From Fodinibacter sp963834965 (lineage in GTDB: Bacteria > Actinomycetota > Actinomycetes > Actinomycetales > Dermatophilaceae), in assembly GCA_963834965.1 (NCBI GenBank), contig CAWIEI010000007.1, positions 62,001-126,000 on the forward strand: a DNA stretch of 64,000 nucleotides. The letters run 5' to 3'. Under the pieces are notes generated by a model that worked only from the letters and a program-made list of their open reading frames with translations, was not told where the DNA came from and did no database searches. Both the position numbers and the translations under genes were made by a program. Below are positions 1 to 10,105 of the stretch, one piece after another (the stretch's first letter is position 1; every line of letters begins with the position of its first letter).

Positions 1-1041
1 CAGGGTGCGGGCGTCGTCGTCGCCGACCGGGCCACCGACGTAGACGACCAGCCCGCCCTGCGAGGTGAGGGCGTTCGCGGCGTGCAGCACGGTGCGCAGG
101 CCGTCCTCGGGCCCCAGCGCGACGCGGGCCAAGGTCTCGAGCGCCTCGGGGAGGCTCTCGTCGTGGTGCACCCCGTTGTCGGCGCGGCCGTCGGGGGTGA
201 GCAGGTGCACGGCGTACCCGGCATCCACGACGTGGGCGGTGACGGACGCAGCGGTCGTGACGCACCACTCCAGCGAGCTGCTGCGTCCCGACCCCCCGTG
301 CCCCACCGTGCGGGTGTCGAGCACCACGACCGCGCGCCGCTTCGCCGGGCGGTCCTCCTGGCGCACCATCAGCTCGCCGGTGCGCGCAGTCGCCGGCCAG
401 TGGATGCGCCGGAGGTCGTCGCCGTCGCGGTACTCGCGCACGGTCTGGTCGTCCTCGCCGTGCAGCGCGACCATGTGCGGGATCGAGCCCTCCGAGCCGA
501 TGCCGCTGCCGAGCGAGCGACCGTGGGGGAGCGGCACGACCTTGGGCAGCACGATGACCTCGGCGTCACCGCTCACCGCGGCGGTGCGCAGGGTGAGTCC
601 GAACGGGTCGCGCACGCGCACACCGAGCGGGCCGATGCGGTGCACCCCCCGGGTGTGCGACCGGACGGTGTACTGCACCTCCTGCACGTCGCCGGAGCGC
701 AGCGCGGGGAGCACGAACCGTGGCCGGTCGCCCAGCGCGTAGTCGATGGACTCCTCGGCCATCACGACCGGCGAGGGCGTGGGCTCGACGTTGCGGATGC
801 GCACCGTCACCACCGCGCGCTCGTCGATCGCGACGCGCGACGGGGTGGCGGTGCGCACGACGTCGAGGTGCAGGCCGTGGCGGCGCACGAGCACCAGGGC
901 GATCGCCGTCAGGGCGAGCAGGAGGATGCCGACCCGGGTCACGTCGTGCTGCCCGAGCAGGATGCCGGAAGCGACCAGCACCACGCCCGAGCCCGCGAAG
1001 GCTGCACCGCGGGTGGTGAGGGAGCGTCGGAGCTGGTGCAC
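1..1041 (-). CDS. DUF58 domain protein (3' end outside window)
   Basis: The gene runs off the left window edge, so only the first 347 codons are visible. The N-terminus has a short basic stretch and then two hydrophobic segments (about residues 10-28 and 36-50), so the protein is probably membrane-anchored. The DUF58 core is recognisable by the motif YRDGDDLRRIHWPATARTG followed by LMVRQED. The GTG start lies 5 bases after the stop of the MoxR gene, so the two are co-transcribed. MoxR ATPase plus DUF58 is a standard pair, often followed by a transglutaminase gene. The pair is thought to act in chaperone-like or cell-envelope processes, but the biochemical role of DUF58 is not established. No good Shine-Dalgarno sequence is seen, so translation is probably coupled to moxR. 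Confidence 0.85.
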   Translation of the reverse strand, partial: MHQLRRSLTTRGAAFAGSGVVLVASGILLGQHDVTRVGILLLALTAIALVLVRRHGLHLDVVRTATPSRVAIDERAVVTVRIRNVEPTPSPVVMAEESIDYALGDRPRFVLPALRSGDVQEVQYTVRSHTRGVHRIGPLGVRVRDPFGLTLRTAAVSGDAEVIVLPKVVPLPHGRSLGSGIGSEGSIPHMVALHGEDDQTVREYRDGDDLRRIHWPATARTGELMVRQEDRPAKRRAVVVLDTRTVGHGGSGRSSSLEWCVTTAASVTAHVVDAGYAVHLLTPDGRADNGVHHDESLPEALETLARVALGPEDGLRTVLHAANALTSQGGLVVYVGGPVGDDDARTL

Positions 1042-1046
1042 GGTGC

Positions 1047-2063
<1,017 letters not shown>

Positions 2064-2500
2064 GGCGCTGCCTTTCCTCGTGGGTACCCACCCAACGACC
2101 GGTCCGGGCGAGGGGTGCCCTCGATCTTGCCTCACGGATGCGAGCTTCAGGAGGTTCACCCGGGTCGGGATGCCGGGGCGAGACGCTCGTGTCGAACCCT
2201 CCTCCGCGGGCCTCGCCCACACCGGGCCCTCGCTCCGTCGCGCTCCCGGCGGCCACCACCACGGGTGCCCCACAGCGCTCCACCTCGGGGTGCCCGGGGC
2301 GCCCACCGCACCCCACTGCGCGCCCCACGCCCCGCCACATCGGGGAGGTGGAGAGCGCGAGGAGCGGGCGGCGATGACCGCGAGGTCCTGCGGGGCGCCC
2401 GGGCTGCGACTTTCCTCCACTTCACACCACTAGGTTGACCTGCGAAAACGCTGAGAGAAGACAGCCATGAAGGCACTTGTGCCACCCAGGGAGGGCATTG
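2064..2500. other. Intergenic region between moxR and the dcw cluster
   Basis: A 437-base spacer between the divergent moxR and mraZ genes. No credible gene is seen on either strand: the open frames across it are extensions of moxR or antisense shadows. TTGACC at 2435-2440 could be a -35 element for the dcw cluster, but no good TANNNT box lies 16-18 bases downstream, so no promoter is called. Confidence 0.5.
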
Positions 2501-2516
2501 GTGGAGTAAAGTGGGG
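2501..2516 (+). promoter_or_regulatory. MraZ boxes upstream of mraZ
   Basis: GTGGAG (2501-2506) and GTGGGG (2511-2516) are direct repeats spaced exactly 10 bases, separated by TAAA. GTGG-type repeats at one helical turn in front of mraZ are the known binding sites through which MraZ autoregulates the dcw promoter. The position 49-64 bases before the mraZ start fits. Binding is inferred from pattern and location. Confidence 0.7.
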
Positions 2517-2564
2517 GAAACCGGTGCGGCCGGGCGGGTGTGCAGGGTCGAGGAGGTGACGCCC

Positions 2565-3008
2565 ATGGACGAGTTCCTGGGCACGTTCACGCCCCGGCTC
2601 GACGACAAGGGGCGGCTCTTCCTCCCGGCGCGCTTTCGCGCCGCGCTCGCCGGCGGCCTGGTCGTCACGACCGGCCAGGAGGGCTGCCTCTACATCTTCC
2701 CCACGGCCGAGTTCCACCGGATCTCGTCGCTGATGCAGTCGGCGCCGGGCTCCTCCCGGGTGGTGCGCGACTTCGTCCGCGTCTTCCGGGCCAGCGCCCA
2801 CCCCGACACCCCGGACAGGCAGGGCCGGGTCACCGTCCCTGCCGCACTGCGCGCCTACGCCCACCTCGACAAGGAGTGCACCGTCATCGGCAACGGCAAC
2901 AAGCTCGAGGTCTGGGACTCCGTCGCCTGGGACGCCTACCTCGCCGAGGTCATGCCCGCCTACTCCTCGTACTCCGTGGACTCACAGGAGGTGGTGCCAG
3001 GCCTCTAG
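2565..3008 (+). CDS. mraZ: Transcriptional regulator MraZ
   Basis: 147-aa MraZ with both AbrB-like halves. The first begins FLGTFTPRLDDKGRLFLPARFR, and the second contains the matching DRQGRVTVPAALRAYA. The DKGR and DxQGR loops are the family DNA-binding signatures. ATG 2565 was chosen because GAGGAGGTGA lies 6 bases upstream and the protein aligns with the usual MraZ start; an earlier in-frame start lies within the MraZ boxes. MraZ represses its own operon by binding the GTGG repeats just upstream. It is the first gene of the division and cell-wall cluster. Confidence 0.95.
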   Translation: MDEFLGTFTPRLDDKGRLFLPARFRAALAGGLVVTTGQEGCLYIFPTAEFHRISSLMQSAPGSSRVVRDFVRVFRASAHPDTPDRQGRVTVPAALRAYAHLDKECTVIGNGNKLEVWDSVAWDAYLAEVMPAYSSYSVDSQEVVPGL

Positions 3009-3230
3009 ACACCTCGCTCGTCCCTGACAAACACCTCACCGACGACCCCCGACCGACGACCCGACTGCCGGCCTCCAGCCGACCCGGATCCCGACGCGAC
3101 TTCCCCCGCGCCGGGCCCGGATCGGATGGGGACCAGCCGCCGGGTCGGCCCACGGCCGGACGCCCCGACCCACGCACCCGCGACCGACCGCTACTCCCCG
3201 CCCGACGCACCGCCAGACCGGAGGACCACG

Positions 3231-4208
3231 ATGAGCAGCCCAGGAGACGCCGCCGCACGGCACGTCCCCGTGCTGCGCGACCGCATCGTCGAGCTCCTCG
3301 AACCGGCGCTGCAGGCAGCGGGCGCCGTGTGCGTGGACGCCACCTTGGGCATGGGTGGCCACGCCGAGGCGATCCTCGACCGTTGCCCGGCCGCCCGGGT
3401 GATCGGTCTGGACCGCGACGAAGAGGCCCTGGCGCTGTCGGAGGAGCGGCTGGCCCGCTTCGGCGACCGCTTCGTCGGAGTCCACGCGGTCTACGACGAC
3501 ATCGCCACGGTGCTCGCGGAGCGGGCCGAGGGCACCGCGCTCGGCATCCTGTTCGACCTCGGCGTCTCCTCGCTGCAGCTCGACGAGCCCGAGCGGGGCT
3601 TCGCCTACCGGCACGACGCCCCGCTCGACATGCGCATGGACCAGTCGACCGGCATCACCGCGGCCGACGTGCTCAACACCTACAGCCACGGCGACCTGGC
3701 CCGGATCCTGAAGACCTACGGCGAGGAGCGCTTCGCCGGGCGGATCGCCTCGTCGATCGTCCGCGAGCGGGAGAAGGAGCCGTTCACCGGCTCGGCACGC
3801 CTCGTCGAGCTGCTCCGGAGCGCGGTGCCCGCGGCATCCCAGCGCAGCGGCGGGCACCCGGCCAAGCGCACCTTCCAGGCCCTGCGCATCGAGGTCAACG
3901 CCGAGCTCGAGGTGTGGCAGCGGGCGGTCACCACCGCCATCGAGGTGCTGGCGCCCAGCGGCCGGATCGCCGTGCTGTCCTACCACTCGCTCGAGGACCG
4001 GATCACCAAGCAGGCCTTCGCTGCCGGTGCACACAGCCGCACCCCGCACGGGATGCCGGTCGAGCTGCCCGAGCACGCCGCCTACCTGCGCCTGCTCACC
4101 CGTGGCGCCGAGGTGCCCGACCAGCAGGAGCAGCACGCCAACCCCCGATCCGCCTCGGCCCGCCTCCGCGCCGCCGAACGTCTCATCCCGAACGGAGCTC
4201 CCGCATGA
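3231..4208 (+). CDS. rsmH: 16S rRNA (cytosine1402-N4)-methyltransferase RsmH
   Basis: 325-aa SAM-dependent methyltransferase (formerly MraW). Visible motifs are HVPVLRDRIVELL at the start, the SAM loop VDATLGMGGHAEAIL, ILFDLGVSSLQLDEPERGF, and the C-terminal LSYHSLEDRITKQ. It methylates N4 of C1402 in 16S rRNA. ATG 3231 is preceded by CGGAGGACC at good spacing. A 222-base gap separates it from mraZ. Its TGA overlaps the ATG of ftsL by 4 bases (ATGA), so ftsL translation is probably coupled. Confidence 0.96.
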   Translation: MSSPGDAAARHVPVLRDRIVELLEPALQAAGAVCVDATLGMGGHAEAILDRCPAARVIGLDRDEEALALSEERLARFGDRFVGVHAVYDDIATVLAERAEGTALGILFDLGVSSLQLDEPERGFAYRHDAPLDMRMDQSTGITAADVLNTYSHGDLARILKTYGEERFAGRIASSIVREREKEPFTGSARLVELLRSAVPAASQRSGGHPAKRTFQALRIEVNAELEVWQRAVTTAIEVLAPSGRIAVLSYHSLEDRITKQAFAAGAHSRTPHGMPVELPEHAAYLRLLTRGAEVPDQQEQHANPRSASARLRAAERLIPNGAPA

Positions 4209-4903
4209 GCCAGCTCGCCCCGGCCAGGCCGCTACCGCGCACGAGTCCGCGGCGCTCGGCGCCCACCCCGCGCCAGCTCAAGGTCGTGGCGCCCCCGCAG
4301 GGGCAGGGCAACGGCCTGTTCCTCGCACTGTGCGTCGCGCTGCTGCTCGGGGGCTTCGTCGCGGTGCTGCTGCTCAACACCGCGATGGCCAAGGGCTCGT
4401 ACACGATGCGCGACCTCCAGCGGCGTTCGGACGCCCTGGCCGACAACCAGGACGCCCTTCGGCACGCGATCGACAAGGTCTCGGGCCCCGGGCCACTCGC
4501 GCAGCGGGCCCGCGCCCTCGGCATGGTGCCGGCCGCCAGCCCCGCGTTCCTGCGGCTGTCCGACGGGAAGGTGCTCGGCGTGGCGCAGAAGGCGACAGCG
4601 GACAGCACCTTTAGCGTGGTGACCGAGACCAAGGCCCCGACGAGGAGCACCCCCGTGGCGACACCGCCCGCCCCCACCGCCGCCACCGCGGCAGGCACCC
4701 CGAGCGCCCCCGCGACGCCCACGGCGGGCACCAGCAAGCCCACGCCCACGACGTCCGGCACGAAGCCGGCGACAACCAAGGCTCCCGCCACGACCAAGGC
4801 CCCTGCCACGACCAAGGCCCCGACGACACCGACCACCGGTACGGCGAAGAAGGCCACCGGAACCGCGAAGCCGCCGGTGGTCAACCCGGCCCCGGTCAAC
4901 TGA
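4205..4903 (+). CDS. ftsL: FtsL-like division protein with Ala/Pro/Thr-rich tail
   Basis: 232-aa bitopic protein in the ftsL position between rsmH and ftsI. There is a basic cytoplasmic N-terminus (about 1-37), one membrane segment (about 38-60, LFLALCVALLLGGFVAVLLL), and a short extracytoplasmic heptad-like region (about 65-110) with the typical MRDLQRRSDALADNQDALR pattern. FtsL scaffolds FtsQ and FtsW/FtsI at the septum. Sequence conservation is low, so the call rests on position and topology. The last ~100 residues are unusual: low-complexity Ala/Pro/Thr with KAPATT repeats, making the protein much longer than a typical FtsL (100-150 aa). The ATG overlaps the rsmH stop. Confidence 0.8.
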   Translation: MSQLAPARPLPRTSPRRSAPTPRQLKVVAPPQGQGNGLFLALCVALLLGGFVAVLLLNTAMAKGSYTMRDLQRRSDALADNQDALRHAIDKVSGPGPLAQRARALGMVPAASPAFLRLSDGKVLGVAQKATADSTFSVVTETKAPTRSTPVATPPAPTAATAAGTPSAPATPTAGTSKPTPTTSGTKPATTKAPATTKAPATTKAPTTPTTGTAKKATGTAKPPVVNPAPVN

Positions 4904-4944
4904 CCAACCGCCCCCGCACCGACCCGACCCCGACGGAGAACGCC

Positions 4945-7140
4945 GTGACCCAGCGCAGGACGCCAGCTCCCTCGGGACGCGCGCGGCCGGGGGCCACCCC
5001 TCCGCGTTCGCCGGGGGCACCGCGGCCGGCCGCCGGGTCCGCACCCAAGGCCACGGGTGGCACGGCATCCACCGCACGCACGGCATCCGCGGGAGGCCCG
5101 CAGGCCCGTGCCAACGGCCGGCCGTCCGGCGCACGGCCCACGGCGCGCCGGGCCAGCGGGGACCCGCGCAGCGGTGCACGCCCCGCCGGGGGTGCCCGCC
5201 CGACCGGCACCCGCCCCGACCCCCGCGGTCGTCGGCCGTCCACCCCGACCCGTGCTCGCAGTGGCGGCGCCGGGTCTGGCCGGCGCAAGGTCGCCCGAGC
5301 CGCCAGCTCGCCGGGCGGCAACCCACGTCGCCGGATGCGCTTCCTCACCGTGGCCAGCCTGTTCGTGCTGAGCATCTTCGGCGCCCAGCTGGTGCGCATC
5401 CAGGGCTTCGACGCGACGGCGGTCGCCCACGAGGCCCAGCTCAAGCGGCAGGCGGCCCAGATCATCCCCGCAATGCGCGGCCAGGTGCTCTCCTCCGACG
5501 GCACCGTGCTCGCCTCGAGCGTGGTGCGCGAGACCGTGGTCGCCGACCAGCAGGCGGTGTGCACCTACGGCACGGGGAAGGAGAAGTGCGACCCCTCGAC
5601 GACCGAGGCCGCCGTGCAGGCGGCCGCGACGAAGCTCGCGCCGCTGCTGGGCAGCACGGTGTCCGAGCTGGTGGGCGAGCTCACCGGCACCAGCCGGTAC
5701 CGCATCCTCAGCCGCGAGGTCACGCCGCTGACCTGGAACACGATCTCCAAGCTCGGCATCCCCGGCATCGCCCGCGACCGCAAGGCGACCCGCTCCCAGC
5801 GCACCTACCCGCAGGGCACGACCACCGCCGCGCTCGTCGGCTACATGACCGGGGCCGGCAAGCCCGGCGGCGGCGTCGAGTTCATGATGCAGAAGCACCT
5901 CAGGGGCACCCCCGGCCGGCAGACCTACGAGCAGGGACTCGACGGCACGGCCATCCCGGTGGGGCAGAGCACCCTGCAGCCTGCCGTCGATGGCAACGAC
6001 GTGACGCTCACCATCAACTCCAACCTGCAGTGGTATGCCCAGAACGCCCTGGCCCAGCGGGTCAAGGAGACCAAGGCGCAGTCCGGCACCGTGGTCATCA
6101 TGAACGCCAGGAACGGCAACCTGCTGGCCGTGGCCTCCTACCCGTCCTTCGACCCCAACACCGACATCGGCAAGAAGGGCACGCAGCTGAGCAACCTCGC
6201 GTTCTCGGACGTGTTCGAGCCGGGGTCGACGTCGAAGATCATGACGATGGCCGCGGCGCTCGAGGAGGGCACCGTCACGCCGTCGACGCCGGTCGTCATC
6301 CCCAACCGGCTGCCGCGCTACGACGCCAACTTCAAGGACAGCCACGAGCACCCCACTGAGTACCGCACCGTGGCCGGCACGCTCGCGGAGTCCAGCAACA
6401 TCGGCACCATCCTGGTCAGCGAGACGCTGAAGCCCAAGACGCTGGAGTCCTACTTCCACAAGTTCGGGCTGGGCGCCAGGTCGGGCACCGGCTACCCCGG
6501 CGAGTCCCGTGGCCTCCTGCCGCCGTCCGACACGTGGAGCGGCACCCAGAAGGCCACGGTCGCCTTCGGCCAGGGCATCTCGGTCACGGCCATCCAGGCG
6601 GCCTCGGTCTTCCAGACGATCGCGAACGACGGGGTGCGCGTCGCCCCGCGGCTGGTCGACAGCTCCACGCAGGCCGACGGCACCGTGAACCCCGCCCCGA
6701 AGTCCGCGTCGACCCGGGTCGTGTCGCACCAGACCGCCGCTGACCTCTCCCGGATGCTGGAGGGCGTCGTCGGGCCCGACGGCACCGCCGAGGAGGCGAA
6801 GATCCCGGGGTACCGCGTGGCCGGCAAGACCGGCACAGCCGACTACTACGACTCCAAGGTCAAGCGCTACAACGGGCAGACGGCAAGCTTCATCGGCTAC
6901 GCACCGGCCGACGACCCGCAGATCGTGGTGGCCGTCATCATCCAGAAGCCGACCTACCCGTACTTCGGCGGCTACGTCTCGGGCCCGGTGTTCAAGGACG
7001 TCACGACCTACGCCCTGCAGGAGCTGAAGATCCCGCCGACCGGCGCCAAGCCGCCGAAGGTCACCCTGCACCTCACGCCGCAGGAGGCGTTGTCCGACCC
7101 CACGGTCCTGCGCAACGGACACAAGCGCAGCGCCCGGTAG
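4945..7140 (+). CDS. ftsI: Peptidoglycan D,D-transpeptidase FtsI (PBP3)
   Basis: 731-aa class B penicillin-binding protein that cross-links septal peptidoglycan. Residues 1-130 are a Pro/Arg/Ala-rich, probably disordered cytoplasmic tail; a single membrane anchor spans about 132-150 (FLTVASLFVLSIFGAQLV). The PBP dimerisation domain follows, then the transpeptidase domain with Ser428 in STSK, SSN at 483-485 and KTGTA at 628-632. All three catalytic motifs are intact. The GTG start at 4945 has GGAGAA upstream. The long N-terminal tail is about 100 residues more than a minimal FtsI, but basic tails are common in actinobacteria. It sits 41 bases after ftsL and 11 bases before murE. Confidence 0.96.
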   Translation: MTQRRTPAPSGRARPGATPPRSPGAPRPAAGSAPKATGGTASTARTASAGGPQARANGRPSGARPTARRASGDPRSGARPAGGARPTGTRPDPRGRRPSTPTRARSGGAGSGRRKVARAASSPGGNPRRRMRFLTVASLFVLSIFGAQLVRIQGFDATAVAHEAQLKRQAAQIIPAMRGQVLSSDGTVLASSVVRETVVADQQAVCTYGTGKEKCDPSTTEAAVQAAATKLAPLLGSTVSELVGELTGTSRYRILSREVTPLTWNTISKLGIPGIARDRKATRSQRTYPQGTTTAALVGYMTGAGKPGGGVEFMMQKHLRGTPGRQTYEQGLDGTAIPVGQSTLQPAVDGNDVTLTINSNLQWYAQNALAQRVKETKAQSGTVVIMNARNGNLLAVASYPSFDPNTDIGKKGTQLSNLAFSDVFEPGSTSKIMTMAAALEEGTVTPSTPVVIPNRLPRYDANFKDSHEHPTEYRTVAGTLAESSNIGTILVSETLKPKTLESYFHKFGLGARSGTGYPGESRGLLPPSDTWSGTQKATVAFGQGISVTAIQAASVFQTIANDGVRVAPRLVDSSTQADGTVNPAPKSASTRVVSHQTAADLSRMLEGVVGPDGTAEEAKIPGYRVAGKTGTADYYDSKVKRYNGQTASFIGYAPADDPQIVVAVIIQKPTYPYFGGYVSGPVFKDVTTYALQELKIPPTGAKPPKVTLHLTPQEALSDPTVLRNGHKRSAR

Positions 7141-7151
7141 GGTGCTCCGAC

Positions 7152-8690
7152 GTGGCCGTCCCCCGACCGACCCAGCTCCGCAGCAGCCCCCTCGGTGACC
7201 TCGCCGCCCTCGTGGGCGCCGACGACCCGGCAGCCGGGGTGTCCGTGACGGGGGTGACCCTCGACTCCCGGGCCGTGCTCCCCGGTGACCTGTACGCCGC
7301 CCTGCCCGGTGCCCACGCCCACGGCGCGGACTTCGCCGGCCAAGCGGCAGCCGCCGGGGCCGTGGCCGTGCTCACCGACCGTGCGGGGGCCGACCGGATG
7401 TCCGCGGCGGGCGTCGCCCTGCCGGCGGTCGTGGTCGAGCATCCCCGTGCCGTACTGGGCGCGGTCTGCGCGCACGTGCTGGGCACCGAGCACCTCGCGC
7501 TGCGCCTGGTCGGCATCACCGGCACCAACGGCAAGACGACCACCGCCTACCTGGCGCACTCCGCCCTCACGGCGATGGGCCGCCGGCCGGGCCTGATCGG
7601 CACCGTCGAGACCCGGATCGGTGACGAGCGGCTCGACAGCGTGCGCACCACCCCCGAGGCTCCCGAGCTGCATGCCGTGCTCGCCGTGATGGAGGAGCGC
7701 GGTCTCGACAGCTGCGTCATGGAGGTCTCCAGCCACGCCCTGGCGCAGCACCGGGTCGACGGCGTGGTCTACGACGTGGCGCTGTTCACCAACCTGTCGC
7801 AGGACCACCTCGACTTCCACGCCGACATGGACGACTACTTCGCCGCCAAGGCCTCGCTGTTCACCCCGGAGCGTGCCCGGCAGGGTCTCGTGTGCACCGA
7901 CGACGACTGGGGTCGTCGGCTGGTCGAGCGCTCCGGCATCCCGGTGACGACGATCGGGACGGCGGCCGACGCCGACTGGCGGATCAGGGTCGACGCCGAC
8001 GACCCGGCCGCCTTCCGGCTCACCGGACCCGAGGTCGACCTCCACCTGAGGTCGAGCCTTCCCGGCGACTTCAACGTCACCAACACCGCGATGGCGGCGG
8101 CCGCGCTGGTGCTGCTCGGCGAGGATGCCGGCGCCGTGGGCGAGGCCGTGCTCACCGACCCGCACGTGCCCGGCCGGATGGAGGCGGTGGCGGCCCCGGA
8201 GGGGGTCGACGCGCCCCGCGCCGTCGTCGACTACGCCCACACCCCGGAGGCGATCCGGGCCGCCCTGCGGGCACTGCGCCCGACGACGCCCGGACACCTG
8301 GTGGTGGTCACCGGCGCCGGTGGCGACCGCGACCGCGACAAGAGACACCTGATGGGGGCGGCAGCCGCCGAGGTGGCCGACCTGGTCGTCGTCACCGACG
8401 ACAACCCCCGCTCGGAGGACCCGGCCGCCATCCGCGCCGCCGTGCTCGAAGGTGTCGAGGCCACCCGGGCGGGTGGCCGCGACCTGGCCGTGCTCGAGGT
8501 GGGTGACCGCCGCGCCGCCATCGCGGCGGCGGTCGAGGCCGTGTGGGCGCAAGGGGCCGCTGCGACGGTCGCCGTCGTCGGCAAGGGCCACGAGAGCGGG
8601 CAGGACGTCGGAGGTGTGGTGCACCCCTTCGACGACCGGGCCGAGGTGGCGCAGGCGCTCCGCCGGGCGGCGGGGGAGGGTGTCGCGTGA
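7152..8690 (+). CDS. murE: UDP-MurNAc-tripeptide synthetase MurE
   Basis: 512-aa Mur ligase that adds the third amino acid of the peptidoglycan stem. The ATP-binding loop GITGTNGKTTT starts at about residue 121. The substrate-specificity motif is DNPR (417-420), the form associated with diaminopimelate rather than lysine addition. Other Mur-family signatures are MEVSSHALAQHRVDG and DYAHTPEAI. The GTG start lies 11 bases after the ftsI stop. The 3' end overlaps the murF start (GTGA). The DNPR motif predicts a DAP-type wall; whether meso- or LL-DAP cannot be told from this. Confidence 0.95.
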   Translation: MAVPRPTQLRSSPLGDLAALVGADDPAAGVSVTGVTLDSRAVLPGDLYAALPGAHAHGADFAGQAAAAGAVAVLTDRAGADRMSAAGVALPAVVVEHPRAVLGAVCAHVLGTEHLALRLVGITGTNGKTTTAYLAHSALTAMGRRPGLIGTVETRIGDERLDSVRTTPEAPELHAVLAVMEERGLDSCVMEVSSHALAQHRVDGVVYDVALFTNLSQDHLDFHADMDDYFAAKASLFTPERARQGLVCTDDDWGRRLVERSGIPVTTIGTAADADWRIRVDADDPAAFRLTGPEVDLHLRSSLPGDFNVTNTAMAAAALVLLGEDAGAVGEAVLTDPHVPGRMEAVAAPEGVDAPRAVVDYAHTPEAIRAALRALRPTTPGHLVVVTGAGGDRDRDKRHLMGAAAAEVADLVVVTDDNPRSEDPAAIRAAVLEGVEATRAGGRDLAVLEVGDRRAAIAAAVEAVWAQGAAATVAVVGKGHESGQDVGGVVHPFDDRAEVAQALRRAAGEGVA

Positions 8691-10105
8691 TAGCGCTGTC
8701 GCTCCGGGAGATCGCGCAGGTCACCGGTGGCGCGGTCGTCGTGCCACCCGACGTCGACCCCGGCGCGCTCGTCGTCGACGGCCCGGTCGCCACCGACTCG
8801 CGCGAGTGCGGCCCCGGCGGCCTCTACGTCGCGCGGGTGGGGGAGCGCGCCGACGGGCACGACTTCGTGGCGGGCGCGGTCGAGCGCGGTGCCGTCGCCG
8901 CCCTGGTGACCCGGCCGGTCGAGGGCGTCGCCTGCGTCGTCGTCGACGACACCCAGGACGCCTTCGCGGCCCTCGCCCGCGAGGTCGTGCACCGGCTGCC
9001 GGCGATGGCCGTCGTGGGCATCACCGGGTCGTCGGGCAAGACGAGCACCAAGGACCTGCTCGGCACCGTGCTCGCCACGGCCGGGCCGACCGTCGCCCCG
9101 GTGGGCTCCTACAACTCCGAGGTCGGGGTGCCGCTCACCGTCTGCCGGGTCACCGCCGACACCCGCTTCCTGGTGGTGGAGATGGGCGCCCGGGGCATCG
9201 GTCACGTCGCCTACCTGGCCCGGATGGCACCCCCGAGCATCGGGGTGGTGCTCAACGTCGGCACCGCGCACGTGGGGGAGTTCGGCTCGCGTGAGGCCAT
9301 CGCCACGGCCAAGTCCGAGCTCGTCGCGGCACTGCCCCCCGATGGCCTCGCCGTGCTCAACGCCGACGACGCGGCGGTGCGCGCCATGGCCGTAGTGACG
9401 ACGGCCCGGGTCGTGCTCGTGGGCGAGACCGAGGATGCCGAGGTGCGCGCCACTGACGTCACGCTCGACGCCGGCGGCCGCCCCTCGTTCACCGTGCACA
9501 CCCCGCACGGCAATCGTGCCGTGCAGCTGGGGCTGGTTGGGCGGCACCATGTCGGCAACGCCCTGGCCGTGCTGGCCGCAGCCACCGAGCTCGGCATGTC
9601 GCTGGAGTCGGTCTGTGCCGCACTGGAGTCCGCGCGCCCCGTGAGCCGCTGGCGGATGGAGGTCATCGAGCGGCCCGACGGCGTCACCCTGGTCAACGAC
9701 GCCTACAACGCCAACCCCGACTCGATGCGTGCCGCCCTCACCGCCCTGGAGCGGATGGGCGAGGGCCGCCGCACCTGGGCGGTGCTCGGCACCATGCTCG
9801 AGCTCGGCGAGGAGTCCGACGCGCTGCACGCCGAGGTCGGTGCGGAGGTGGTCGCGCGCGGCGTCGACGAGCTCCTCGTCGTCGGACCGGCCGCCGCGGC
9901 ACTGGCCGCGGGGGCGCGCGCCGCGGCCCCGGCATCCGGCGCCACCGGCACCCACGTGCGCGAGGTTCCGGACGCCGACAACGCCGCGGTGCTGCTCGAC
10001 GCGGAGCTCGCGCCGGGCGACGTCGTGCTGTTCAAGTCGAGCCGCGACGCCGGGCTACGGTTGCTCGGTGACCGACTGGCCGGGCCGCGGGAGGAGCTGA
10101 CGTGA
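8687..10105 (+). CDS. murF: UDP-MurNAc-tripeptide:D-Ala-D-Ala ligase MurF
   Basis: 472-aa Mur ligase that attaches D-Ala-D-Ala to the UDP-MurNAc-tripeptide. The N-terminal substrate domain contains the segment DSRECGPGGLYVAR. The P-loop GITGSSGKTST is at about 111-121, followed by YNSEVGVPLT and the C-terminal motif NDAYNANPDSMRAAL typical of MurF. The GTG start overlaps the murE stop, giving translational coupling, and the stop overlaps the GTG of mraY in the same way. No D-Ala-D-Ala ligase (ddl) gene is present in this cluster, so the dipeptide must be made elsewhere. Confidence 0.96.
   Translation: MIALSLREIAQVTGGAVVVPPDVDPGALVVDGPVATDSRECGPGGLYVARVGERADGHDFVAGAVERGAVAALVTRPVEGVACVVVDDTQDAFAALAREVVHRLPAMAVVGITGSSGKTSTKDLLGTVLATAGPTVAPVGSYNSEVGVPLTVCRVTADTRFLVVEMGARGIGHVAYLARMAPPSIGVVLNVGTAHVGEFGSREAIATAKSELVAALPPDGLAVLNADDAAVRAMAVVTTARVVLVGETEDAEVRATDVTLDAGGRPSFTVHTPHGNRAVQLGLVGRHHVGNALAVLAAATELGMSLESVCAALESARPVSRWRMEVIERPDGVTLVNDAYNANPDSMRAALTALERMGEGRRTWAVLGTMLELGEESDALHAEVGAEVVARGVDELLVVGPAAAALAAGARAAAPASGATGTHVREVPDADNAAVLLDAELAPGDVVLFKSSRDAGLRLLGDRLAGPREELT

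Noticed and set aside
2435..2463. TTGACC considered as the -35 of a dcw promoter.
   Set aside because: No TANNNT box occurs at 16-18 bases downstream.
4183..7122. A 979-codon minus-strand frame opposite ftsL and ftsI.
   Set aside because: Antisense shadow of conserved division genes; no start signal or family resemblance.
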